32,371 nt of DNA from Acidobacteriota bacterium (GTDB lineage: Bacteria; Acidobacteriota; Blastocatellia; RBC074). The stretch is taken from assembly GCA_022072205.1 (NCBI GenBank), contig JAJVID010000210.1:1-32371 (forward strand). The letters run 5' to 3'. The notes under the pieces were generated by a model that saw nothing but the letters and a program-made list of their open reading frames with translations, was not told the origin of the DNA and made no database searches. Both the position numbers and the translations under genes were made by a program. Shown in pieces: positions 15,055 to 22,484 of the stretch; the first letter of the stretch is position 1, and the number at the start of each line of letters is the position of its first letter.

Positions 15055-17109
15055 TTACGCCGGTATTCCTGGTTGAAAACATCGGCTATCCTCCAGGTAA
15101 CGCCCCAACGCCGTCAGCGGAAACTGATTACGATACTGGTGATAGTTGATGTAGAAGTGGCCGGGAAAACCGGTGCCCGTGAATTCGGCTTCGGGCCAAC
15201 TGCCATCGGCGTTCTGTTTGTTGAGCAGGTACTCGATCCCCATCTTCACGTTGTCGGTGTCGTGGTCGCCCGCCGCCATCAGCCCGATCAGCGCCCAGGC
15301 GGTTTGCGATGGCGTGCTCGGCCCTCTGCCGCGCAGGTTCGGGTCTTTGTACGACGCGCAGGTTTCGCCCCATCCGCCGTCCGAGTTCTGCACGCTGCGA
15401 AGCCACGCGGCGGCCTGTTTGACCTGATCGCATTCCATATCGAAATCGGCGAACGGCGCGATTGAACGCAGTCCTACCAGCGCCAGATATGTGCCGTAGA
15501 TGTAATTGACTCCCCATCGCCCCCACCACGAGCCGTCGCTTTCCTGCAAGCTCAGCAGAAAATCAATCGCGCGTTTGACCTGATGGTCGGTGTAATGCTT
15601 TTCGCCGAGTCTTTGCCAGTGGCCGAGCAACTCCAGCACGCGCCCGGTCAGATCAGCCGTCGGCGGATCAATCATCGCTTTCAGATCGCCGTAAGGCATC
15701 TGGTTCCACAGGTCTTGCGTGTTGTCCACATCGAAAGCGGCCCAGCCTCCGGCCTTGCATTGCATAGTCATCACCCAATCGGTCGCCGCGCGGCAGGCTT
15801 CCAGCTTGTAATCATCGTCATCAAGCTTCATCGCCAGCAATGACATGATCACCGCCGCAGTGTCGTCAACGTCGGGGTAATAATCGTTGTAAAACTCGAA
15901 GGCCCACCCGGCGGGTTTGCCTTTGCGATTGAAGACGGCCCAATCGCCGTAACGAAAAATCTGCTGCGTCAACAGCCAATCGCCCGCAGCCTTGATCCGC
16001 GCGTCGGTTGGCGACACGCTCGAATCGAGCAGCGCGGTCAATCCCAGCGCGGTGTCCCACGTAGGCGAGATGCACGGTTGCAGCCGCAGATATTGCGGCA
16101 GTTCGGAGCCTTCGATTGTTCCTTCTTCAATGCAGAAGCGGTCGAGCGCGTCCAGGCCGCGTTTGATGTAAGGATGCTTCGCTGAATAGCCGAGCGCATG
16201 AAACATCAGAATCGAGTTGAGCATCGCCGGAACGATGCCGGCCCAATCGCCCGGCGTATCCTGTCTCTCGATCACCCAGCGTTCGGCGGCCTCGATTCCC
16301 TGCTGTCTGAAAGGCACGAGGCCGAACCGGTCGAATCGTTTGAGCATCCGGTCAGCGGCCAGAAAAAACGCGCCGGTCATCGTGCCGTCGTTGTTCTTCA
16401 ATCCGGTATCGGTGTTTCCTCCAGCAAACAGTTCGTCGGCGCGGATGCCAAGATCGTAAACAGGCCGCTTATCAATCACGACCAGTAGCGGCACGGTCGA
16501 AGACCTCGCCCAACTCGCCATCGTGTAGATGTTCAGCGGAAACCATTTCGGCAAAAACATGAACCAGGGCGGCAGGGTCGGGATACCTTTCCAGGGATAC
16601 GCGCCGAACAGAGCGAGGTGCAGCTTCGTGAAGACACGGGCTTTGGTCAATCCGCCGCGTTCGAGAATGAACTGGCGCGCCTGCCGCATCGGCGGTTCGT
16701 CTTCCCGATGGCCCGCGAGTTTCAATGCGAAGTAGGCCTCGATTGTCGTGCTGATTTCCCCGCCATCGCCGTAAAACAATTCCCATCCGCCGCTGCTTCG
16801 CTGCTGGCGCAGCAGGTAGCGCGCCATCTGCTTGATCTGCGACTCGCGGTCTTTGCCGTTGCTGAAGCGGTTGCGCGGGTCGGCGGCGATCAGGATGCGG
16901 TGGAGCATGACGTATTCGGCGGTCAGCGTGACGTTTGCTTCAAGCTCAGCCCACCAATATCCATCGAGGTTCTGTTGCGAGAGCAGATAATCCTGCGCGC
17001 GGCGGACGGCGTCCGCGACGCGCGATTGCGAGTCCGGTCTGATAGCGGATTGTGGAGTGCTCATAGGTTGCGTGAGAGTAGCGTGGCGGTAGTCCGATTG
17101 GAAGTTCAC
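15055..17109 (-). CDS. shc: Squalene-hopene cyclase
   Basis: The product is 684 residues, close to the usual 630-720. It cyclises squalene to hopene and hopanol at the membrane, the committed step of hopanoid synthesis. The catalytic acid motif is DVDDTA with D413, D415 and D416. QW repeats are frequent, for example GSWWGRWGVNY, GGWGETCASY and the terminal GHFYINYHQYRNQFPL. The frame starts with GTG at 17109, directly abutting the upstream DUF3810 stop (TAGGTG). An ATG at 17064 (MSTPQSAIR) is an alternative; neither has a good Shine-Dalgarno, so translation may depend on the upstream gene. It is the last gene of the hopanoid operon and converges on the GDPD-sulfatase gene with only 23 bases between stops and no visible terminator. 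Confidence 0.97.
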   Translation of the reverse strand: MNFQSDYRHATLTQPMSTPQSAIRPDSQSRVADAVRRAQDYLLSQQNLDGYWWAELEANVTLTAEYVMLHRILIAADPRNRFSNGKDRESQIKQMARYLLRQQRSSGGWELFYGDGGEISTTIEAYFALKLAGHREDEPPMRQARQFILERGGLTKARVFTKLHLALFGAYPWKGIPTLPPWFMFLPKWFPLNIYTMASWARSSTVPLLVVIDKRPVYDLGIRADELFAGGNTDTGLKNNDGTMTGAFFLAADRMLKRFDRFGLVPFRQQGIEAAERWVIERQDTPGDWAGIVPAMLNSILMFHALGYSAKHPYIKRGLDALDRFCIEEGTIEGSELPQYLRLQPCISPTWDTALGLTALLDSSVSPTDARIKAAGDWLLTQQIFRYGDWAVFNRKGKPAGWAFEFYNDYYPDVDDTAAVIMSLLAMKLDDDDYKLEACRAATDWVMTMQCKAGGWAAFDVDNTQDLWNQMPYGDLKAMIDPPTADLTGRVLELLGHWQRLGEKHYTDHQVKRAIDFLLSLQESDGSWWGRWGVNYIYGTYLALVGLRSIAPFADFDMECDQVKQAAAWLRSVQNSDGGWGETCASYKDPNLRGRGPSTPSQTAWALIGLMAAGDHDTDNVKMGIEYLLNKQNADGSWPEAEFTGTGFPGHFYINYHQYRNQFPLTALGRYLEDSRCFQPGIPA

Positions 17110-18408
17110 CTAAAACGTATCTGGCGGACGTTCCTGACGATCCGGCGGTTCCTGAAGAGGTTCAGCGTCTGCGTACGGCGGTTGATCCGCGTCTAGCGCC
17201 GGGCGCGGCGGAGATTTCAGGTAATAGCTGATGATCAGCGGCACATCTTCGTCGTAATTTTTGATGCCTCCGTGAACTCGGTTAGCCCTGAGATAGGCGC
17301 TGAAAGTGCGGCGCGAGACCCCGCCCAACGCCGAATTCTTCACATTGCCCCAGAACTCCGAGCGCTCGCGCAGGTCAGACTTGGGGCCTTCGTTGAGGCG
17401 TGAGAGCCAGTCTTCGTAACGATCCGGGCTTCCTTTCGATAACGCCTCCAGAACTTTCAGGCCATACAGATAACCGGAATAGCGCACGAATGGCTCTGCC
17501 GAATTGACGCAGATAATGTAGCCGATGAAATTGGCTTCGTCCTCTCTGGCGTACCCGCGCTGATGGGCCTTGTGATGCGCGATCACCATCGGCAGATCGA
17601 AGGCGGGGACCTGTTCGTTGAAAGTCACTTCGCCCGTGAACGGAATGTAAAATCCGGTGACGCCCGCAAAACTTGCCAGGCGGGACAGGAGCAGCGGTTT
17701 CGGATTGCTGAATTCGCCGCGACTGGCGTCGCCGAGCAGAGCTTCATTCTGGAAAGCCTTCTCGATTGATTTGAACATCGCGTCGCGCGTAATCGGCGGC
17801 GCATTCGGGCCGCCGGATTCCCGGGTGATTCTGGCCTGCTCGTAATTGCTGTTGACGCCGGAAACTATTTGCAACCCGATTGATTCTAGCTCTCCGGACC
17901 GCGCCGGGCGGCGGTCGAGTTGCAGCGTTTCGGCCAATGACAATCGCTGATAATTCAATCCCCAAAGGGCCAGAAAGACCGGAACCAGAAGACTCATCAC
18001 CCAGAGTATTTGAAGGAAAAAGACCTTCAACACATCGAACAGCCGCGATTCACGCCGCCACGAACGACGCATGTACCACAACGACCACAGTCCGAACCAG
18101 ACCACCAGCATCGCAAATAACACCTCGCCAATCGCGATGCTCTGCGTATATTTGTTGGCAGCCGAAAGCCAGCGGGCGATATAGAAATAGATGAATTGAC
18201 TGTAGTAGGCCTCAACCTCTTCCGGCATCAGGCTGGCGACCGCTTGGACACCCAGAGCGATCAGCAGCCAGACGATCCCCCGCCAGTAATGACGCCGGGT
18301 AGTAAACCCTACGTCCTCACTGGTCACATCTTCCACATCGGCTACCGCCTGAGTCGCAATAATTACGGGAGGCCTTATTGGCACACCCAATCTCAATGGA
18401 TTACGCAT
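17110..18408 (-). CDS. DUF3810-family membrane protein with altered HExxH motif
   Basis: The product is 432 residues from the ATG at 18408. A GTG at 18459, overlapping the ridA stop (GTGA), would add 17 residues and is a coupled alternative. About three membrane helices lie in the first third (IVWLLIALGVQAVASL, IGEVLFAMLVVWFGLW, FFLQILWVMSLLVPVFL). The conserved DUF3810 block FYIPFTGEVTFNEQVP follows, then IAHHKAHQRGYAREDEANFIGY. In the family this region normally reads HExxH, as in zinc metallopeptidases. Here it is H278-H279-K280-A281-H282, so the catalytic Glu position is His, by two base changes from GAG. The tail is Pro-rich. It sits between ridA and shc in the hopanoid operon; the function is unknown. 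Confidence 0.85.
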   Translation of the reverse strand: MRNPLRLGVPIRPPVIIATQAVADVEDVTSEDVGFTTRRHYWRGIVWLLIALGVQAVASLMPEEVEAYYSQFIYFYIARWLSAANKYTQSIAIGEVLFAMLVVWFGLWSLWYMRRSWRRESRLFDVLKVFFLQILWVMSLLVPVFLALWGLNYQRLSLAETLQLDRRPARSGELESIGLQIVSGVNSNYEQARITRESGGPNAPPITRDAMFKSIEKAFQNEALLGDASRGEFSNPKPLLLSRLASFAGVTGFYIPFTGEVTFNEQVPAFDLPMVIAHHKAHQRGYAREDEANFIGYIICVNSAEPFVRYSGYLYGLKVLEALSKGSPDRYEDWLSRLNEGPKSDLRERSEFWGNVKNSALGGVSRRTFSAYLRANRVHGGIKNYDEDVPLIISYYLKSPPRPALDADQPPYADAEPLQEPPDRQERPPDTF

Positions 18409-18455
18409 ATCAGGTGACCACTCCGTTTGTGATCGCAGAGGCGTTGAGCAGAAGA

Positions 18456-18845
18456 TCACTCCACGACTGCGTCAACTTCTATTTCGATGAGCATGCGGTC
18501 GTCAATCAGCCGCCGCACTTCGACCATGGTCGCGCAGGGCCTGATCTCACGAAAGAATTCGCCGTGAGCGCGTCCGTATTCTTCCCACCGCGCGATGTCG
18601 GTGACGAACATCCGCGTTCTGACTACGTCTTTCAAACCTGCGCCCAGAGCGGCGAGCGCCCGTTCGATGTTGCGAATGACTTGAACTGTTTGCGCGTAAG
18701 CGTCGCCGACGCCGACAATCTCGCCGCGGTCGTCGGTCGCGGTCGTGCCGGTGACGAAGACCTGAGAGCCGAGTCGAATCGCCCGCGAATAGCCGACTAT
18801 CGGTTCCCATTTCGTACCTGTCGAGTAGTATTGCTTTTCAGCCAT
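18456..18845 (-). CDS. RidA (YjgF/YER057c/UK114) family protein
   Basis: The product is 129 residues from the ATG at 18845 (MAEKQYYSTGTKWEP), the expected family length; an ATG at 18896 would add 17 residues. Family features include AIRLGSQVFVTGT, the GDAYAQTVQVIRNIERAL helix, VVRTRMFVTDI, and a C-terminal VEVRRLIDDRMLIEIEVDA. True RidA enamine/imine deaminases have an Arg in the ARS(A/C)V segment. Here the aligned stretch is CATMVEV, so that Arg is missing, and this is likely one of the Rid subgroups without the classic deaminase activity. It is in the hopanoid operon, 106 bases after hpnE, and its stop overlaps a possible start of the next gene. A role in the pathway is not established. Confidence 0.9.
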   Translation of the reverse strand: MAEKQYYSTGTKWEPIVGYSRAIRLGSQVFVTGTTATDDRGEIVGVGDAYAQTVQVIRNIERALAALGAGLKDVVRTRMFVTDIARWEEYGRAHGEFFREIRPCATMVEVRRLIDDRMLIEIEVDAVVE

Positions 18846-18951
18846 GATTGTCAGTAGCAGTTTGCGAGTTGAGGCCCGGTGTTTTGAGACCGCCATTCAA
18901 ACCCTGCCCGCGGCGGCCCTGAATTTCAGCCTGATGATAGCGAACAACGCG

Positions 18952-20346
18952 CTATGTTCCAAATCTTTCCAGGACAATGCGAGCGCAGTCCTGCCCGCTC
19001 TGAACGGCGCCTTCGATCGTGGCCGGCAACCCGGTGTCCGTCCAATCGCCAGCGAGGAAGAAGTTGTCGAACCGGGTTCGATGGCCAGGGCGTGATCTTG
19101 CGGTTCCGACCGTGTGTGAAAGCGTCGCGTCATGCTCTCTAACGACGAACGCGTGAAACGGGTTCTGTTTCCGCGCCGCCGGGAAAAATCGTTTGACCTC
19201 GCCGTCGGCCATTGCGATCAATTCCTCTTTCGGTTTTGACGCGGCGTCGTGCGCCCCGCTGATAACCAGCGCCAGATGCTGAGGACGTTTTCCCGCATCG
19301 CCGGTAATCGCGTTCTTGTTGAAGACCCATTCGATTGGCGAATCGAGCAACCCGGAGAATTCCAGATCGGTGACCGGCTCGTCGTACCAGAGATTGATCG
19401 AAACTATCGGCGCCGATTTGAAACGGTCGAGATGAGAAAAATGCGCGGCGACGGTTTCATCCGGCAGCGTTCGTTTCAGCGCATAATACGGAAGAGCGCT
19501 GATGACCGCATCGGCTTCGATCCGCTCTCCGCTGCGCAGCGTCACACCGACGGCGCGGCGGTTTTCAAACTCGATTCTGGCGACATCCGCGTTCAATCGC
19601 ACTTCGCCGCCTCGCGCTTCGACGAATTTTTCCGCCTGCCGGGTGTAAAGATCGCTCAGGCCGACACGCGAGATGACCATCGCCGAATCGCGCTTCGTTC
19701 GCATGAATCCAAGCTCGATCACGCGCGCGAACATATCGGCGGAAGCGATTTCAGGCTCCTCGTTCAACGTCGCCAGCGCCATCACATTCCAGAACCTGCG
19801 CTGAATGCGGTCGGACTGGCCCAGACTGTCGAGCCACTGGCGAACTGTGACGTCCGCGAGCCTTTCCCGATTGCCATTCAGTGTTCGCACGGCCAGCCCG
19901 ACACGCAATGCTCGCAACCGATCCCCCCAGCCGATGGTCTTCAACCCCGCCAACCCGCCGAGCAGGTGCAGCGGCGCGGGCAGCGGCGGACATTTGAACC
20001 TCGCGTGAGTTACGGAACCGATGGCCTCTTCGTGTAGGAAATCAACCTGCGGATTGGGCTGGAATTTGAGATTGCCGAGCGAGCCGATTTTTTCCAGAAA
20101 CCGCAGCGTTCGATGATAACAGCCCATCATCAAATGCTGGCCGTTATCAATCGTGTCGCCAGTGATTTTGTCCGTGAACGAATAAGCTCGTCCGCCCAGA
20201 AACGAGCGGCGTTCGAGCAACAACACCCGCTTCCCCGCCTTAGCCAGGTCAACCGCGGCGGCGAGTCCGGCGAAACCACCACCCAGAATCAAGACAAGGG
20301 GACAAGGGGACAAGGGGAGAGGGGGATTGTTGGTTTCGGAACTCAT
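18952..20346 (-). CDS. hpnE: Hydroxysqualene dehydroxylase HpnE (FAD-dependent)
   Basis: The product is 464 residues from the ATG at 20346, with a GGGAGAAGAAGAG purine-rich ribosome site; the frame is open further upstream only through the repeat array. It reductively removes the hydroxyl of hydroxysqualene to give squalene, using FAD. The dinucleotide-binding motif LILGGGFAGLAAA (residues 20-31) is followed by LLLERRSFLGGRAYSF. The C-terminal FAD block is FFLAGDWTDTGLPATIEGAVQSG. The ATG overlaps the hpnD stop (ATGA), so the two are translationally coupled. The first residues (PPLPLSPCPLVL) are encoded by the 8-bp repeat array at 20293-20324, so the natural N-terminus has apparently been remodelled up to the first beta-strand of the FAD fold. 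Confidence 0.95.
   Translation of the reverse strand: MSSETNNPPLPLSPCPLVLILGGGFAGLAAAVDLAKAGKRVLLLERRSFLGGRAYSFTDKITGDTIDNGQHLMMGCYHRTLRFLEKIGSLGNLKFQPNPQVDFLHEEAIGSVTHARFKCPPLPAPLHLLGGLAGLKTIGWGDRLRALRVGLAVRTLNGNRERLADVTVRQWLDSLGQSDRIQRRFWNVMALATLNEEPEIASADMFARVIELGFMRTKRDSAMVISRVGLSDLYTRQAEKFVEARGGEVRLNADVARIEFENRRAVGVTLRSGERIEADAVISALPYYALKRTLPDETVAAHFSHLDRFKSAPIVSINLWYDEPVTDLEFSGLLDSPIEWVFNKNAITGDAGKRPQHLALVISGAHDAASKPKEELIAMADGEVKRFFPAARKQNPFHAFVVREHDATLSHTVGTARSRPGHRTRFDNFFLAGDWTDTGLPATIEGAVQSGQDCARIVLERFGT
20293..20324. repeat. Short 8-bp tandem array (GACAAGGG) inside the 5' end of hpnE
   Basis: Three perfect GACAAGGG units (20293-20316) and one degenerate unit (20317-20324) are followed by more G. 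They are read on the minus strand as part of hpnE, giving PLSPCPLVL. The array is inverted relative to the array at 20365-20420. The 39-41 bases between the arrays hold the hpnD stop and hpnE start. Confidence 0.85.
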
Positions 20347-21329
20347 CTCTTCTTCTCCCACTCTCCTTGTCGCCTTGTCTCCCTGTCCCCTTGTCTCCGT
20401 GTCCCCTTGTCCCCCTGTCCCCCGCTCGCCTTCGCCCATTCGCTTAACGCAATCAGAAATCGCTCCGGTCTGTGCAATCGAATGTGGTTGTTGAACACGT
20501 CGTAATCGAGATGCTCAATCTGTTCGAGCAACCGGTAATAGATTTTGCCCATCGTCACGGCGGCGGTCATCGTCGGACGGTCTTCTTCAGACAGGCATTC
20601 GGCGGCGCGCTGGTAATAGCTTCTCGCCCGTTCGCATTCAAATTTCATCAGACGGCGGAAGTTGTCATTTGTCTTCCCTGCCGCCAGATCGTCCTCGCTG
20701 TACCCGAAGCGCCGTAAATCTTCCAGCGGCAGATAGACGCGCCCCCGCGCGGCGTCCTCTTTCAAATCGCGCAGGATGTTCGTCAGTTGCAGCGCGATGC
20801 CGAGATTGACGGCGTAATCCTTCGCGCCCGGTGAGCGATAGGTGAAAATCTCTATGCACATCAGGCCCGTGATCGCGGCCACGCGATAACAGTATTGATA
20901 AAGCTCATCGAACGTCTCGTAACGATTGCGCAACAGGTCCATCTCGCAACCGTTGATCATCTCCTGGAAATATTCCTTCGGCATCGGGAACCGTTCGAGA
21001 ACGCCTTGCAGCTTGCCGGAGATTGGCGTGGTCGGATTGCCCGCGTAAAGGTTATCAAGCTCCTCGCGCCATCTGTTCAGTTCGATCTGCGCTTCGGCGT
21101 GTGTGTGACCGTCGTTCGTTTGTTCGACAATGTCGTCAACGATGTCGTCAATCGCGCGGCAGAAGCCGTAAATGTCAATGATCGCGTCGCGCTTGGGTTT
21201 CGGCAGAAAAAGAAATGAATAGAAGAAATTCGACTGGACAGTTTTCGACATCTCGCGCCGCAGGTTTCGCGTCCGCTCGCGCAGATGCCAGGGAGTGAAA
21301 TGAATCTCTTTGGTTTGAGTTGCTTTCAT
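20343..21329 (-). CDS. hpnD: Presqualene diphosphate synthase HpnD
   Basis: The product is 328 residues. It condenses two farnesyl diphosphates to presqualene diphosphate. The first Asp-rich motif is AIDDIVDDI (D61, D62, D65, D66) and the second is LQLTNILRDLKEDAARGR, followed by VYLPLEDLRRFGY, all typical of trans-isoprenyl diphosphate synthases of the HpnD type. The ATG at 21329 is used; its GGAGG is rather distant (about 14 bases), and the MSK at 21251 is an alternative. The last 30 or so residues (GGQGDKGTRRQGDRETRRQ and onward) are low-complexity and encoded by the 8-bp repeat array at 20365-20420, so they are an extension beyond the conserved fold. The stop overlaps the hpnE start. Confidence 0.95.
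   Translation of the reverse strand: MKATQTKEIHFTPWHLRERTRNLRREMSKTVQSNFFYSFLFLPKPKRDAIIDIYGFCRAIDDIVDDIVEQTNDGHTHAEAQIELNRWREELDNLYAGNPTTPISGKLQGVLERFPMPKEYFQEMINGCEMDLLRNRYETFDELYQYCYRVAAITGLMCIEIFTYRSPGAKDYAVNLGIALQLTNILRDLKEDAARGRVYLPLEDLRRFGYSEDDLAAGKTNDNFRRLMKFECERARSYYQRAAECLSEEDRPTMTAAVTMGKIYYRLLEQIEHLDYDVFNNHIRLHRPERFLIALSEWAKASGGQGDKGTRRQGDRETRRQGEWEKKR
20365..20420. repeat. Seven-unit 8-bp tandem array in the 3' end of hpnD
   Basis: Seven contiguous 8-base units run CCTTGTCG, CCTTGTCT, CCCTGTCC, CCTTGTCT, CCGTGTCC, CCTTGTCC, CCCTGTCC. On the minus strand they read as GGACAAGG-like units. Because 8 is not a multiple of 3, the translation cycles every 24 bases, giving GDKGTRRQGDRETRRQ at the HpnD C-terminus. 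The array is open in hpnD and, read on into the hpnE frame, would also be open there. Confidence 0.9.
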
Positions 21330-21371
21330 GAAAAACTACCGGAACCTCCATCTCTCAACTAATCGCCTCGG

Positions 21372-22298
21372 TTATTCGCTGGCTTCAAACCTTTTCAAGG
21401 CTCGCGCCAGCAGGGCGATTTTGTCAGCGGTCGAAATCTTCGGCCGCGCGTTCAATGTGTCGTAGCCCATCTCCTCGATGCGCTCCAAAATCCGAGTTCC
21501 GCCGAGCCAGGTCAGTCTCAATTCAATCGCCAGCCGCCCGTTCACCAAATTCGGCAGCGGCTTTCCGCGATTGAACAACTCGCGCGTTCGCTCGACCTGA
21601 AATTTGAGCAGCGCGGCGTAACGCTCGCTGAATCGTTTCCCCCGCAAATCGTCAACGCTGACGCCGAATCGCGCCATCTCATCCTGCGGCAGATAAACGC
21701 GATCTTTCCGTATGTCAACTTCCACATCCTGCCAGAAATTAGCGAGCTGCAACGCCGAGCAGATGCAGTCAGACAGTTGATGCAAACGCTCGTCGCGGTA
21801 ACCGAACAAGAGCAGGATCAACCGGCCAACCGGATTCGCCGAGCGCGAGCAATAATCCAGAACCTCGCCGAAATCGGCGTAACGCCGCTTGACCACGTCC
21901 TGCTTGAAAGCCGAAAGCAGGTCGCGGAAGAGTTGAATCGGCAGTCGCAACTCTCTGGCTGTTTCAGCCAGCGCGACGAAGACCGGATGATCGGCTACGC
22001 CTCGGTAACAATCTTCCAGCTTCCGCTCCCAATCGTCGAGCGCGGTCAGCCGTTGCGCCTCAGTCAACTCGCCCGTTTCGTAACCTTCGTCTGCGAAATC
22101 GTCGGCGGTTCGGGCGAAGGCATAAACGCTGTAAACGTGCCGGCGCTGCCGCTTCGGCACGAGCAGCGAGCCGACGGGAAAGTTTTCGTAATGCCTTCGC
22201 GTCAGGCGTTCGCAATAAGCGAAGGCTTCCGCCACGTCGCACGGGAGCGACTGCCCTGCCAGCGATTCCGGATTCCAGGTCTCTGCTTGAATGCTCAT
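21372..22298 (-). CDS. hpnC: Squalene-synthase-like hydroxysqualene synthase HpnC
   Basis: The product is 308 residues from the ATG at 22298. A TTG at 22352 is open upstream but runs through the promoter, so it is rejected. It converts presqualene diphosphate to hydroxysqualene. The first Asp motif is ARTADDFADE (D66, D67, D70), the second is LQLANFWQDVEVDIRKDR, followed by VYLPQDEMARFGV. An early HYENFPVGSLLVPKRQR is typical of HpnC. It is the first gene of the hopanoid operon, with hpnD starting 42 bases after its stop. The likely promoter is at 22324-22352, leaving a very short leader. Confidence 0.95.
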   Translation of the reverse strand: MSIQAETWNPESLAGQSLPCDVAEAFAYCERLTRRHYENFPVGSLLVPKRQRRHVYSVYAFARTADDFADEGYETGELTEAQRLTALDDWERKLEDCYRGVADHPVFVALAETARELRLPIQLFRDLLSAFKQDVVKRRYADFGEVLDYCSRSANPVGRLILLLFGYRDERLHQLSDCICSALQLANFWQDVEVDIRKDRVYLPQDEMARFGVSVDDLRGKRFSERYAALLKFQVERTRELFNRGKPLPNLVNGRLAIELRLTWLGGTRILERIEEMGYDTLNARPKISTADKIALLARALKRFEASE

Positions 22299-22323
22299 AT
22301 CTGATTGGGATTTACGATGGCCA

Positions 22324-22352
22324 AGAATAGCAAGATACAAAAACCAATTCAA
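22324..22352 (-). promoter_or_regulatory. Putative sigma70 promoter of the hopanoid operon
   Basis: On the minus strand, TTGAAT (22352-22347) and TATTCT (22329-22324) are separated by exactly 17 bases. They are placed about 25 bases before the hpnC ATG, giving a leader of under 20 bases. No strong Shine-Dalgarno precedes hpnC, in keeping with a short-leader transcript. Confidence 0.45.
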
Positions 22353-22372
22353 TTTGAGTTAAAAAGCCCGGT

Positions 22373-22400
22373 TTGCCAAATCTCTCCGCTTGTTGATAAT
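22373..22400 (+). promoter_or_regulatory. Putative promoter of hpnJ
   Basis: On the plus strand, TTGCCA (22373-22378) and GATAAT (22395-22400) are 16 bases apart, about 85 bases before the hpnJ ATG. It is divergent from the hpnC promoter, with -35 boxes only about 20 bases apart, so one regulator bound between them could affect both. Confidence 0.4.
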
Positions 22401-22484
22401 CATGCCGTCACTCCTGGCGAACTATGAACCAGTTCAACCGCAAAACACTCACAATTACCCCTGCAAGGAGAGGTATACACCTTG

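Noticed and set aside
20293-20420. CRISPR or Rho-independent terminator between hpnD and hpnE
   Set aside because: Units are contiguous 8-mers without spacers, and the genes overlap, so termination there would split a coupled pair.
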